Shown: positions 32,718 to 41,239, counted from the stretch's first letter. The stretch: 64,000 bases of DNA from CADCVT01 sp036389155 (GCA_036389155.1 DASVQN010000028.1:205290-269289), one strand, 5' to 3'. Notes: a model not told the origin generated them from the sequence alone. Translations and numbers: made by a program.

Positions 32718-34403
32718 CTACGCGCAGGGAGCGGGCGTCGTCGCGCCGACGGCGAGGCACGTCCGGCGGATCGTCGGCGCCTTGCCCTTGCGCACGGTGA
32801 GCGTCGCCGCGCGGCCCTTGAAGCCGGCCTTCGTCACGAGCACGCGCACGATCGCCCCCTTGCGCAGCCGCCGCTTGACGAGGAGCGCGTCGAGCTTGCG
32901 CGTCCCGGCGCGCGCGCCGGTGACCGTTCGGCCCTTGCGCGGGCAGCCGTTGCCGGTACAGCGCACCCGGATCGTCTCGCCGCCGGCGAGCTTTTGCACG
33001 CGCAGCTTCGCCACCCGCGTGACGGCGCCGCGGCGCTTCGTCCCGAAGACGATCTTCGCGGCGAGCGCCGGCGTCACCGTCACGGGCGGCACGACCGGCG
33101 GCTGCGGCGGCGGAGGCGGGGCGGCCGGCGTGGTGAAGGTGAAGTCGGCGCCCGCGGTTTCGCCCTCGGCGTTCGCGGTCCTGGCGCGCGCGTGGTACTC
33201 CGTCGCCGGGGCGAGGCCCGAGATCGACACGCGCTCGGTCGCCGACCAGGCGCGCGACCCGACCGCCGCCGAGGCGGTCTGCCCGTACGCCGCGCTCGTG
33301 CCGTAGTCGAACGTGAGCTGCCCGGCGCCGCGCGGATCGACGTCGGCCCGCAGCACGGCGCTCGTCGGGCTGTCGGCGTCGGCGCCGGTCGCGCCGAGCC
33401 GCGGCTTGCCGAACACGAGACGGAGCACGCGGGGGTTCGACCGGTCCGACGCCCACATGTCGCTGTCGTTGCCGGGGGCGACCTTCAGCGGCTCCGCGCC
33501 GGCTGGCGCCGTGAAGAAGGAGAACGCGTTGCTGGCGACGTCGATCCGCGCGAGGTTGCCGCTCTGCCACCCCGTCACGTACATCGCGCCGTCGAACCCG
33601 GCCGCGAGGCCGAACGGGGAGGTGAGCGTCCCCCCGCTCGGCGTGAGGACGGTCGCGGCTCCGCCGTTCTGGGCGGCCGGGAAGCGCGCGACCTTGCCCG
33701 AGCCGAAGAGCGAGGTCCACACGTTGCCCGCGCCGTCCACGGCGACGCCGTCCGGGTTCGAGCCGGGAGTCACATTGGTCGTGCTCTCGATGGTCAGGGA
33801 GGCGTTGAGCGTGATGCGGCGCACGACGTCGCCGTCGAAGTCCGGCGCGAAGAGCTTCCCGCCGGCGACCGCGAGGTCGAACACCGTGCCGCGACCGGCG
33901 AAGAAGGTCATCGCGCCGGTGCCGTTCTCGTTGACGAACGCGACCCGCGAGGGCGCGGCGCAGAACCCGGGATCCGCGGGGAGCGAGAAGTAGAGGGCGC
34001 CGTTGCCGCCGGCAACGATCCCGACGGGCGGGCAGTCGGAGACCGCGCTCGTCGACACGTCGTGAGCGGTCGGCGTGGCCGACAGCGCGTCGAACCAGAC
34101 GAGCTTGTCCGCGCCCGGAACCTGCGAGACCGTCACCCAGACGCGCCCGCCCGGGCCGACGGCCACGGTGCCGGGCGCGCCGCCGACCGCGAAGCGCTGG
34201 AGCAGCTTGCCCTGGAGGTCGATGCGGGCGACGCTGTGGGCGTTCTCCTCCGAGACCCAGACGTTGCCGTCGGGGCCGAGCCGCACGCTGTGCGTGTTCG
34301 ACGCGAACCCGGCGTACTGGACGAACTCGGCGCCGTGCGCGGGCGCGGCGACCACGCCCGCCAGCACGAGCGTGGCCAGAACACCTGTCGCGACGCGCGT
34401 CAT
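32718..34403 (-). CDS. Secreted beta-propeller protein (Vgb/NHL-like) with fibronectin-like domain
   Basis: 561 residues: signal peptide (VLATLVLAGVVAAPAHGAE), then about six propeller blades with repeats such as GPDGNVWVSEENAHSVARID, resembling virginiamycin B lyase/SMP-30 type propellers. Next come a fibronectin III-like domain (about 345-425), a Pro-rich linker (PPPPPQPP) and a basic C-terminal beta domain with a disulfide-like pair (RVRCTGNGCPRKG). Catalytic Vgb residues were not verified, so a structural or binding role on the cell surface is equally possible. Confidence 0.75.
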   Translation of the reverse strand: MTRVATGVLATLVLAGVVAAPAHGAEFVQYAGFASNTHSVRLGPDGNVWVSEENAHSVARIDLQGKLLQRFAVGGAPGTVAVGPGGRVWVTVSQVPGADKLVWFDALSATPTAHDVSTSAVSDCPPVGIVAGGNGALYFSLPADPGFCAAPSRVAFVNENGTGAMTFFAGRGTVFDLAVAGGKLFAPDFDGDVVRRITLNASLTIESTTNVTPGSNPDGVAVDGAGNVWTSLFGSGKVARFPAAQNGGAATVLTPSGGTLTSPFGLAAGFDGAMYVTGWQSGNLARIDVASNAFSFFTAPAGAEPLKVAPGNDSDMWASDRSNPRVLRLVFGKPRLGATGADADSPTSAVLRADVDPRGAGQLTFDYGTSAAYGQTASAAVGSRAWSATERVSISGLAPATEYHARARTANAEGETAGADFTFTTPAAPPPPPQPPVVPPVTVTPALAAKIVFGTKRRGAVTRVAKLRVQKLAGGETIRVRCTGNGCPRKGRTVTGARAGTRKLDALLVKRRLRKGAIVRVLVTKAGFKGRAATLTVRKGKAPTIRRTCLAVGATTPAPCA

Positions 34404-34462
34404 CGCGCGACTCTACGCCCGTTGCGCGCGTCGTGCAGGAGCCCGCGCGACCGCCGACGGCC

Positions 34463-35236
34463 TCATGCGAGCGTCGCCTCGACCCCGCGGACGTCGCCAT
34501 CCTCGTCGACCAGCGTCGAGGCGACGACGAAGCCGTGCCGCGCGAGGTCCTCGCGCAGCAGGTCGGCCTGGTCGCCGCCGAGCTCGAGCAGCAGCGCGCC
34601 GCCGCGCCGCAGGAACCCGGGCGCCCCCGCGACGGCCCGGCGCAGGAGGTCGCCGCCGTCGTAACCGCCGTCGTAGGACAGCGGCGACTCGAACGTGAGC
34701 GTGTCGCGCTGGAGCAGCGAGAGGTCGGGCGTCGGCACGTACGGAACGACGCCGACGACGACGTCCACCGCGCCGGCGAGCGCGGGCGGCAGCGGTGCGA
34801 AGAGGTCGCCCGCGTACGCCTCCACGCCGTTCGCGCGCGCGCACGCGACCGCGCGCTCGTCGAGGTCGCAGGCGACGACGCGGGCGCGCGGGCGTCGCGC
34901 CATCAGCGTCGCCGCGATCGCCCCCGCGCCGGTGCACAGGTCGACCGCGACCCCGTCACCGGGCAACCGCTCGACGGCCCGCAGCGCGAGCTGCTCGCTC
35001 TGCGGGCGCGGCACATACACCCCCGGATCCACGCGGACGGCGATGCCGCAGAACTCGGCGCTGCCCGTGATCCACGCCAGCGGCTCCCCGGCGAGCCGCC
35101 GCTCGACCATCGCGGCGAGCAGCGCGTCGTCGCCCGCCGCGCGGGCGAGCAGCTCGTCCGCCTCCTCGTCCGCGGCGATGAACCCGTGGCCGGCGAGCAG
35201 CGCGGTGAGCGCGTCGGGATCGGAGGGTGCCGGCAC
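34463..35236 (-). CDS. PrmC-related glutamine methyltransferase paralogue with altered NPPY
   Basis: 257 residues from a GTG. The N-terminal helical domain and VYVPRPQSEQLALRAVE are PrmC-like. SAM motif I is VDLCTGAGAIAATL (98-111), with the acidic motif II CDLDERAVACARANG. The substrate-gripping NPPY is changed to VVPY (GVVPYVP, 162-168), as expected of the PrmC-related family of unknown substrate (TIGR03704-like). It probably binds SAM but may not methylate the release-factor GGQ glutamine. True prmC should lie elsewhere. Divergent from the sigma-factor fusion. Confidence 0.8.
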   Translation of the reverse strand: MPAPSDPDALTALLAGHGFIAADEEADELLARAAGDDALLAAMVERRLAGEPLAWITGSAEFCGIAVRVDPGVYVPRPQSEQLALRAVERLPGDGVAVDLCTGAGAIAATLMARRPRARVVACDLDERAVACARANGVEAYAGDLFAPLPPALAGAVDVVVGVVPYVPTPDLSLLQRDTLTFESPLSYDGGYDGGDLLRRAVAGAPGFLRRGGALLLELGGDQADLLREDLARHGFVVASTLVDEDGDVRGVEATLA

Positions 35237-35304
35237 GCGCGCAGCATGGCGCGGGGATCGTGAGAGCGCTCTGAGAAACCGCCGGTACGGGGCCGATCCG
35301 CCGC

Positions 35305-35310
35305 TACGCT
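35305..35310 (+). promoter_or_regulatory. Candidate -10 box upstream of the sigma-factor fusion
   Basis: TACGCT lies about 44 bases before the GTG start. A perfect 10-base palindrome, AGAGCGCTCT (35263-35272), sits upstream in the same divergent gap and could be an operator. Both are weak evidence alone. Confidence 0.3.
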
Positions 35311-35353
35311 CCGCGCAACTTCCCGAATCCCCGGGAGTTTCCGAAGCACACGC

Positions 35354-36847
35354 GTGGAAGCAACTGCCCTCAGACATGCCGGGGCCGCGGGACTCCGCGG
35401 GCCCACCCCCCTGCTCCGCCTCCAGTCGGACGAGCGGCTGATCGTCCTTGTCCGCAGGGGCAACAACGCGGCGTTCGAGGCGCTGGTCGCGCGCTACCAG
35501 TCGCGGCTGCTCGCGTTCTGCCGGCACATGCTGGGCTCGCGCGAGGACGCCGAGGACGTGCTGCAGGAGGTCTTCGCCGCGTCGTTCAACGCGATGCTCG
35601 CCGACGACCGGCCGATCAACGTGCGCCCGTGGCTGTACCGCATCGCGCGCAACCGGTCGCTGAACCACCTGCGCCGCCACACCGCGATCGGCGTCGACAG
35701 CATGGACGTCCACCTGTCCGAGGGCGGCCTCACCACCGCGGACAAGGTGCACAAGCGCGAGGAGTTCCGCCAGCTCATCGGCGACGTGCAGGAGCTGCCC
35801 GAGACGCAGCGCACCGCGTTGCTGCTGCGCGAGATCGACGCACTCTCCTACGAGCAGATCGCCGAGGCGATGGAGACGACGGTGCCCTCCGTCAAGTCGC
35901 TCCTCGTGCGCGCGCGCGTGTCGCTCGCCGAGATGTCCGAGGCGCGGCTGCTCACGTGCGACGAGGTCCGCGAGGAGCTCGGCGAGGTCGCCGAGGGCCT
36001 GGTCAAGATGAGCGCGCCGGTACGCCGGCACCTGCGCCAGTGCGATCGCTGCGCGAACTTCCGCAAGCAGCTGCGCGAGACGAACAAGGCGCTGGCCGCG
36101 GTCATGCCGGTCGGCCCGCTGCTCTTCCTCAAGAAGGCGATCCTCGCCCACCTCGGCACCACGGCCAGCGCGGCCGGGTCGGCCACCGCGACCACCGCGG
36201 CCGCGGGCGCCGGCGGCGCGGGCGGCGCGGGCGTGCTGTCCGCCACCGTGGCGACCGTCGCCTCGAAGGCCGCCGCCGGCATCGCCGCCGCGGCGATCGT
36301 CACCACCGGCGTCGTGGAGGTCAAGCGGGCGCAGGTGCCCAAGCCGCACCCGCCGGCGGCCGCCGCCGTCGCGCCGCCCGCGATCCCCGCGCCCGCTCCG
36401 GCGCCGAAGGTCATCGCCCAGGCGCCGGAGACGCACGCGGTCTACGCCAGCAAGCCGGTCGTGGTCGACGAGAAGCCGAAGATCGAGACCGAGCCGGTCA
36501 AGCACGAGCCGAAGGTCACCGAGCCCGCTCCCGAGACGACGACCGTCGCCGCCGCGACGACCGAGGAGAAGCCGGCGGCGACGACCGACGCCGCGCTGCC
36601 GACCGGGCCCGTCGACCAGGGCGTCGACACCACGGCGCTGCCCGACGAGCCCGCCGCCGACGGAACCGGCTGGCACCCGGCCGAGGAGCAGCCCGCGGCG
36701 CAGCAGCCCCCGCCCGCCGAGCAGCAGCCCGCCGCCGCGCAGCAGCCGCCGCCGCCGCCCGAGCAGCAGCCGCGCCAGGAGCCGGCCGACCAGGCCGCCC
36801 CGCCCGCCGAGCCCAGCGCCGGCGACTCGCAGTACACCGGCGGCTGA
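35354..36847 (+). CDS. ECF sigma factor fused to zinc-finger anti-sigma-like and membrane module
   Basis: 497 residues. Sigma region 2 (about 38-108, with EDAEDVLQEVF and RPWLYRIARNRSLNHLRR) and region 4 (about 142-192, LPETQRTALLLREIDALSYE) are complete. Right behind is an HxxxCxxC zinc finger (His226, Cys230, Cys233, with Cys202 ahead) of the type found in ZAS anti-sigma factors. An Ala/Val-rich hydrophobic stretch (about 293-321) may cross the membrane, and a 170-residue Pro/Glu/Gln-rich tail follows. Actinobacterial ECF groups with such C-terminal extensions are known. The layout implies a self-inhibited, possibly membrane-tethered sigma factor released by an external signal. No separate anti-sigma gene is adjacent. 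Confidence 0.85.
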   Translation: MEATALRHAGAAGLRGPTPLLRLQSDERLIVLVRRGNNAAFEALVARYQSRLLAFCRHMLGSREDAEDVLQEVFAASFNAMLADDRPINVRPWLYRIARNRSLNHLRRHTAIGVDSMDVHLSEGGLTTADKVHKREEFRQLIGDVQELPETQRTALLLREIDALSYEQIAEAMETTVPSVKSLLVRARVSLAEMSEARLLTCDEVREELGEVAEGLVKMSAPVRRHLRQCDRCANFRKQLRETNKALAAVMPVGPLLFLKKAILAHLGTTASAAGSATATTAAAGAGGAGGAGVLSATVATVASKAAAGIAAAAIVTTGVVEVKRAQVPKPHPPAAAAVAPPAIPAPAPAPKVIAQAPETHAVYASKPVVVDEKPKIETEPVKHEPKVTEPAPETTTVAAATTEEKPAATTDAALPTGPVDQGVDTTALPDEPAADGTGWHPAEEQPAAQQPPPAEQQPAAAQQPPPPPEQQPRQEPADQAAPPAEPSAGDSQYTGG

Positions 36848-36904
36848 GCCGCCTACCCACGCTGTCACGTCGACGCGCACGCCCCGCGACTAGGCTGGCG
36901 CGCC

Positions 36905-37243
36905 GTGCCCAGCGACGAGATCAACTTCGACGACTTCCTCAAGGTCGACATGCGCGTCGGTCGCGTCCTGGCCGTCGAGGAGTTCCCCGAGGCGCGCAAG
37001 CCGGCGTGGAAGCTGCGCATCGACTTCGGGCCCGAGGTCGGCGAGAAGCGCTCGAGCGCGCAGATCACCAACTACGCGCGCGCAGAGCTCGAGGGCCGGC
37101 TCGTCGTCGCCGTCGTGAACTTCCCGCCGCGCCAGATCGGGCCGGTCCGCTCCGAGGTCCTCGTCCTCGGCGCGATGCGCGGCGAGACGGTCATCCTGCT
37201 CGAGCCCCGCGAGGGCGCCGAGCCGGGCGACCGGATCGCCTGA
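36905..37243 (+). CDS. csaA: CsaA-type tRNA-binding/chaperone protein
   Basis: 112 residues forming a single OB-fold tRNA-binding domain: FDDFLKVDMRVGRVLAVEEF, PAWKLRIDFGPEVGEKRSSAQI and VNFPPRQIGPVRSEVLVLG are the CsaA signature. CsaA is a homodimer linked to protein export and also binds tRNA. GTG start, 57 bases after the sigma-factor fusion and convergent with the R2lox-like gene (4 bp apart). Confidence 0.9.
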   Translation: MPSDEINFDDFLKVDMRVGRVLAVEEFPEARKPAWKLRIDFGPEVGEKRSSAQITNYARAELEGRLVVAVVNFPPRQIGPVRSEVLVLGAMRGETVILLEPREGAEPGDRIA

Positions 37244-37247
37244 CCCG

Positions 37248-38135
37248 CTACGCCGCGGCCTGCAGCCCGATGACCTTCAGCCGCCGCGACAGCGCCGTCA
37301 TCGCGAACCCGCGGACCTCGGCGACGGAGGCGCCCATCAGCGCCTGCTCCTCGTCCTCCGGCGCCCACGGCGGCCTGAGCACCCCGTCGGCCGCGGGCGC
37401 GACCTCGACGAGCGTGCGCTGGATCGCCTGCTCGTACTTCGGGTCCTCGCGGGCCATGTCGCGCAGGAAGCGCGCGCCGAACGCGACGTGCCGGTGCTCG
37501 TCGCGCGCGACGTTGATGAAGCCCTCGACGAACCCGGGCAGCGTGCCCATCCGCTCGTTGTAGTCGATGATGAAGTGCTGGCCCGTCAGCGCCAGCATCC
37601 CCTCCACGACCATGTGGTAGATCGTGATCGCCTCGACCAGCGCCTCGGTGTCCTCCGGCTCGACCGCGAGCCGCTGCACGCGCGAGCCGAGCATCTCGTC
37701 GAACACGACGCCGAACTGGTCGCTCAGGTGCCCGGACGTCTCGGTCAGCCGGTCCTGCAGGTTGTCGGACTCGAGCACGCCGACCTCGGCGTAGAAGCGG
37801 TCGAAGAACGCGACGTGCCGCGCCTCGTCGGCGATCTGCGTTCCCAGGAAGACCCGCGCCTGCTCGTCGGGGATCGCGCGCATGATCGGCCCGAGCTCGG
37901 CCGCCACCCGCTGCTCGCCGACGAAGAACGAGGAGAGGCCGTACATGCGCATGTACCGCTCCTCGGCGGAGAACTGCTCGTGCCACTGCTCGCGGTCGCG
38001 CGAGAAGTCGATGTCCTGGGTGGCCCAGTGCTGGCGCTCCCACAGCTGGTAGAGGTCGCGATAGGAGAGGAGCTGCGCGTCGCTGACGGCGGGATCGGAT
38101 GTCGCGCGGAAGTCCACCCGTTCGGTGCGGTGCAT
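37248..38135 (-). CDS. R2-like ligand-binding oxidase (R2lox-like)
   Basis: 295-residue ferritin-like helical protein with all six di-metal ligands: Glu74, Glu104, His107, Glu178, Glu213 and His216. Val77 (three residues after Glu74) and Tyr173 (five before Glu178) match the positions that form the Val-Tyr ether cross-link in mycobacterial R2lox (Rv0233), and VEGMLALTG is shared. This favours a Mn/Fe oxidase with a bound fatty acid-like ligand over a ribonucleotide reductase small chain; no large chain is nearby. Not in an evident operon. Confidence 0.82.
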   Translation of the reverse strand: MHRTERVDFRATSDPAVSDAQLLSYRDLYQLWERQHWATQDIDFSRDREQWHEQFSAEERYMRMYGLSSFFVGEQRVAAELGPIMRAIPDEQARVFLGTQIADEARHVAFFDRFYAEVGVLESDNLQDRLTETSGHLSDQFGVVFDEMLGSRVQRLAVEPEDTEALVEAITIYHMVVEGMLALTGQHFIIDYNERMGTLPGFVEGFINVARDEHRHVAFGARFLRDMAREDPKYEQAIQRTLVEVAPAADGVLRPPWAPEDEEQALMGASVAEVRGFAMTALSRRLKVIGLQAAA

Positions 38136-38145
38136 GCGCGCGACC

Positions 38146-38421
38146 CTACGCCCCGACGTCGAACAGCGCCTCGAGATCGTGGCGCGAGAACGCCTCGAAG
38201 GCCACCATCGTCTGCGTGCGCACGACGCCGTCGAGCACCGAGATCCCCTTCGCGACGACGTCGGCGAGCTGCTCGTGGCGATGGAGATGCACCATCGCCA
38301 CGAAGTCCCACTCGCCCGTCACCGAGTACGCCGCGCCGACGCCCTCGATCTCGGCGAGCGTGCCGCCGAGCGTCGCGAGGGCGTCGCGCTCGGCCTCGAT
38401 GAGCACGATCGCGTGCGTCAT
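38146..38421 (-). CDS. Lrp/AsnC-type ligand-binding (RAM) domain protein
   Basis: 91 residues, a lone RAM domain without a DNA-binding half: VTGEWDFVAMVHLHRHEQLA and GVVRTQTMVAFEAF are characteristic. Such stand-alone domains form ring oligomers and bind amino acids or other small effectors. ATG overlaps the stop of the upstream beta-lactamase-fold hydrolase (ATGA), so the two are co-translated. Confidence 0.82.
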   Translation of the reverse strand: MTHAIVLIEAERDALATLGGTLAEIEGVGAAYSVTGEWDFVAMVHLHRHEQLADVVAKGISVLDGVVRTQTMVAFEAFSRHDLEALFDVGA

Positions 38422-39107
38422 GCCGTGTGCGACTGGCCCGGCTGGAGCACGACGACCTGCGCGTCGGTCTGGCCCTCGGCGTCCGACTTGAACGCCTGCG
38501 CGTCGGTCTCGATCGGCGGGAACGTGTCGTAGTGGCACGGGATGGCGGTCCGGGGCTGGATCAGCTCGACCGCGGTCACCGCGTCGAGGCGGTCCATCGT
38601 GTAGTGGCCGCCGATGCACACCAGCGCGACGTCGACCTTGTCGCCCCGGCGCGCGACGAGCTGCAGGTCGCTGAACAGCGCCGTGTCGCCGAGGTGGTAG
38701 ATCGTCTTGCCGCCGATGTTGATGAGCAGGCCGGCGGGCATGTGCGGCGTGCCCTTCGGCGAGACCGCGGTGTGCCACGCGGGCGTCAGCTTGACCCAGC
38801 CCCAGTCGAACTTGACGGTGCCGCCGATGTTGGGGTCGAAGACCTGGTGGTCGTCGCCGAGGTCGCCCGAGATCTCGTTGGCCAGCTCGACGATCGCGAC
38901 GACGGGGGCGCCCGTGCGCCCCGCGATGTCGACGGTGTCGCCGATGTGGTCGGCGTGCCCGTGCGTGAGGAGGAGGTGCGTCGGGTCGACCTCACCGGCC
39001 TCCTTGGCCGCCTTCGGGTTGCCGGTGAGGAACGGGTCGATGAGCAGCCGCGTGTCGCCGTCCTCCACGAGGAAGCAGGAGTGCCCCAGCCACGTGATCT
39101 CCGCCAT
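38418..39107 (-). CDS. Metal-dependent hydrolase, UPF0173 / metallo-beta-lactamase fold
   Basis: 229 residues. The opening ITWLGHSCFLVEDGDTRLLI, the metal motif THGHADHIGD (HxHxDH), the middle His in PAWHTAVS, the Asp in HLGDTALFSD and the last His in IPCHYDTFP match the UPF0173 (YtkL-like) group. It should bind two zinc ions; the substrate is unknown. It follows the 110-residue protein at 1 base and overlaps the RAM-domain gene. Confidence 0.88.
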   Translation of the reverse strand: MAEITWLGHSCFLVEDGDTRLLIDPFLTGNPKAAKEAGEVDPTHLLLTHGHADHIGDTVDIAGRTGAPVVAIVELANEISGDLGDDHQVFDPNIGGTVKFDWGWVKLTPAWHTAVSPKGTPHMPAGLLINIGGKTIYHLGDTALFSDLQLVARRGDKVDVALVCIGGHYTMDRLDAVTAVELIQPRTAIPCHYDTFPPIETDAQAFKSDAEGQTDAQVVVLQPGQSHTA

Positions 39108-39108
39108 G

Positions 39109-39441
39109 TCAGTCTCCCTTTCGTTGTCTCATCAGCTCGTGCGCCAGCTCCAGCCCCACCGCGACGCCGACGAGCATCCCCAGCCCCGCCTCCTCGTCGA
39201 CGAGCGCGCGGACGGCGGCGAAGCGCTCGGCCGGGTCGGTCAGCGAGGTCGCCCGCGTCAGCTCGGCCTCGTGCGCCGAGCCGAACCAGCCGCCCTCGGC
39301 GAGCGCCGCGCTCAGGACCTGCTGCAGGCCGGGCGCGGCGTGCGTCACGATCTCCTGCGCGTGCGCGAAGCGCTCCGGATCGCCGAGCGCCGCGACGGCG
39401 GCGTCGACCTCTTCGGCCGTGTAGGACGGGCGGTCGGCCAC
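39109..39441 (-). CDS. Conserved hypothetical helical protein (110 aa)
   Basis: No family recognised. It is predicted largely helical, hydrophilic at the start (YTAEEVDAAVAALGDPERFA) with a mildly hydrophobic stretch near the end (LGMLVGVAVGLELAHELM) that is more likely a buried helix than a membrane span. GTG start; the stop is one base from the hydrolase start, so they probably share a message. The region between it and selD is only 22 bp. Confidence 0.65.
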   Translation of the reverse strand: MADRPSYTAEEVDAAVAALGDPERFAHAQEIVTHAAPGLQQVLSAALAEGGWFGSAHEAELTRATSLTDPAERFAAVRALVDEEAGLGMLVGVAVGLELAHELMRQRKGD

Positions 39442-39463
39442 GAACCGGGATCATAAGGAGCGA

Positions 39464-40462
39464 ATGCCCATCGCCCTCACCAGCCTCTCCCACGGCGCCG
39501 GCTGCGGCTGCAAGCTGCCCGCCGCCGCGCTGCACCCGATCGTCGCCGCGCTGCCGCGCTCCGCGCACGCGGACGTCCTCGTCGGCTACGACACCTCCGA
39601 CGACGCCGCCGTCGTCCGCCTGCGCGACGACCTCGCGCTCGTGCAGACCGTCGACTTCTTCACGCCGATCGTCGACGACCCGTACGACTTCGGGCGCATC
39701 GCCGCGACGAACGCGCTGTCGGACGTCTACGCGATGGGCGGCACGCCGGTCAGCGCGCTCAACCTCGTCGCGTTCCCGCTCGAGGCGCTCGGCGGCGAGG
39801 TGCTCACGGCGATCCTGCGCGGTGGGCACGACGCGGTCGAGGCGGCGGGCGCGGCCATCGTAGGCGGGCACTCGATCGACGACCCCGAGCCGAAGTACGG
39901 CCTCGCGGCGACCGGGACGGTCCACCCCGCCGAGGTCACGACGAACGCGGGCGGGCGTCCGGGCGACGCGCTGTTCCTGACCAAGCCGCTCGGCGGCGGC
40001 GTCGTGAGCACGGCGGCCAAGCGTGGGCTGGCGAGCGACGGGCTGATCGCCGCCGCGGTCGAGGTGATGACCACGCTCAACGACCGTGCGGCGGCGAGCG
40101 CGCGGGCCGCGGGCGCGCACGCGGTCACCGACGTCACCGGGTTCGGGCTGCTCGGGCACCTGCACGAGCTGGCCCTGGCCAGCGGCTGCGCGGCGGAGGT
40201 CGAGGCGCACGCGGTGCCGGCGATCGACGGCGTGCTGGAGCTGCTGGCGAGCGAGGACGTCGTCTCCGGCGGCACGCGGCGCAACCGCGAGTGGGCGAGC
40301 ACCTTCGCCGACGTTCAGGTCGACGGGCCGCGAGCGTGGCTCGTGACCGACGCGATGACGTCCGGCGGGCTGCTGGTGGCGGCGCCGGAGGGCTCGGGCA
40401 TGGCGGGCGCCCGCATCGGGCGGCTGACCGCCGGCGCGCCCGGCGCGATCAGCGTGGCGTAG
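39464..40462 (+). CDS. selD: Selenide, water dikinase
   Basis: 332 residues. The N-terminal SHGAGCGCKLP carries the active-site Cys (in place of Sec) and Lys; DDAAVV and LVQTVDFFTPIVDDPYDFG are ATP-binding, followed by the PurM-like C-terminal half with VTDVTGFGLLGHL. It makes selenophosphate from selenide and ATP for selenocysteine tRNA or 2-selenouridine. AAGGAG precedes the ATG. No selA, selB, selC or mnmH (ybbB) gene is in the window. The last 14 bases overlap the convergent rhomboid gene. Confidence 0.93.
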   Translation: MPIALTSLSHGAGCGCKLPAAALHPIVAALPRSAHADVLVGYDTSDDAAVVRLRDDLALVQTVDFFTPIVDDPYDFGRIAATNALSDVYAMGGTPVSALNLVAFPLEALGGEVLTAILRGGHDAVEAAGAAIVGGHSIDDPEPKYGLAATGTVHPAEVTTNAGGRPGDALFLTKPLGGGVVSTAAKRGLASDGLIAAAVEVMTTLNDRAAASARAAGAHAVTDVTGFGLLGHLHELALASGCAAEVEAHAVPAIDGVLELLASEDVVSGGTRRNREWASTFADVQVDGPRAWLVTDAMTSGGLLVAAPEGSGMAGARIGRLTAGAPGAISVA

Positions 40463-41213
40463 CGCGCGCGAGCAGCAGACCGACGAGCGACCCGGCCACG
40501 ACGCCGGTCGCCGTGGCGACGACGCTGACCTCCGGCCGCGCGACCGGCATGAGGACGAGCAGCGCGAAGATCACCGCCGGGCCGAGCAGGTCGACGTCGT
40601 CCTCGTCGCGCGTGCGCCGGCGCTCGAGCAGCGGCGCGATCGCCCACGCGCACAACAGGCCGAGCGCGCCCGCGCTGGCGCCCATGGCGACGGGGTCCTC
40701 GACGGCCTTGGCCAGCGCCATGCCGCCGGAGGCGGCGAGCAGCCACGTCACGATCACCACGAGCGGGCCGTTGCGCCGCTCGAGCAGCCAGCCGAAGACG
40801 CCGACGGCGCCGAGCGCGGCGAACTGGTACCAGCCGTTGAGGTGCACGAACGGGGCCGTGAGCACCTGCCACCACTCGCCGACCGGCGCCACGACCAGCC
40901 GGTAGCCCTCGTCGCGCAGCGGCACGAGCGCCAGCCACCAGAGGCAGCCGATCGCCGCGATGGTCATGGTGGCGACCGGCCGCTTGAGCTCGTCGCCGCG
41001 GATCCCGGGGATCTCGCCGGTGCGCAGCGGCCCGAGGCCCGACACCGGCTTGCGCCGGCGCTTCGGCGTCGCCTCTCGATCCGGCCGCTCGATCTTCGGC
41101 GCGCGCTTGCGCAGCCGGGTGCCGCAGTACGGGCACTCGGTGATGTACGGGCTCACCTGCGAGTTGCAGTTCTTGCAGACGACGAAGAGCTCGGGTGAGC
41201 TGGCCATGCCCAT
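40449..41213 (-). CDS. Zinc-ribbon rhomboid-like membrane protein, probably inactive
   Basis: 254 residues. An N-terminal zinc ribbon (Cys13/16 and Cys27/30: CKNC, CPYC) and a basic linker precede six or seven membrane segments. VLTAPFVHLNGWYQFAALG and the serine motif GASAGALG (Ser180) place it in the rhomboid fold. The last helix, where the catalytic His normally sits (consensus AHLGG), reads VVATATGVVAG, so no His is available for the dyad. It may be a pseudoprotease that binds membrane proteins. The start could also be the Met two codons later (41207). Confidence 0.75.
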   Translation of the reverse strand: MGMASSPELFVVCKNCNSQVSPYITECPYCGTRLRKRAPKIERPDREATPKRRRKPVSGLGPLRTGEIPGIRGDELKRPVATMTIAAIGCLWWLALVPLRDEGYRLVVAPVGEWWQVLTAPFVHLNGWYQFAALGAVGVFGWLLERRNGPLVVIVTWLLAASGGMALAKAVEDPVAMGASAGALGLLCAWAIAPLLERRRTRDEDDVDLLGPAVIFALLVLMPVARPEVSVVATATGVVAGSLVGLLLARATPR

Positions 41214-41239
41214 CCGATGATACGCCGCCGGAAGAAGCG

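Noticed and set aside
36691..36800. Repetitive CAG/CCG-rich stretch
   Set aside because: It is the Pro/Gln/Glu tail of the sigma-factor fusion, a coding low-complexity region and not a DNA repeat element.
37248..38135. Annotation as ribonucleotide reductase beta chain
   Set aside because: Val and Tyr of the R2lox cross-link are present and there is no large subunit gene nearby.
39464..40462. Possible selenocysteine codon or UGA readthrough in selD or nearby genes
   Set aside because: SelD uses Cys in GCGCK, and I saw no gene in the window interrupted by an in-frame UGA with conserved sequence beyond it.
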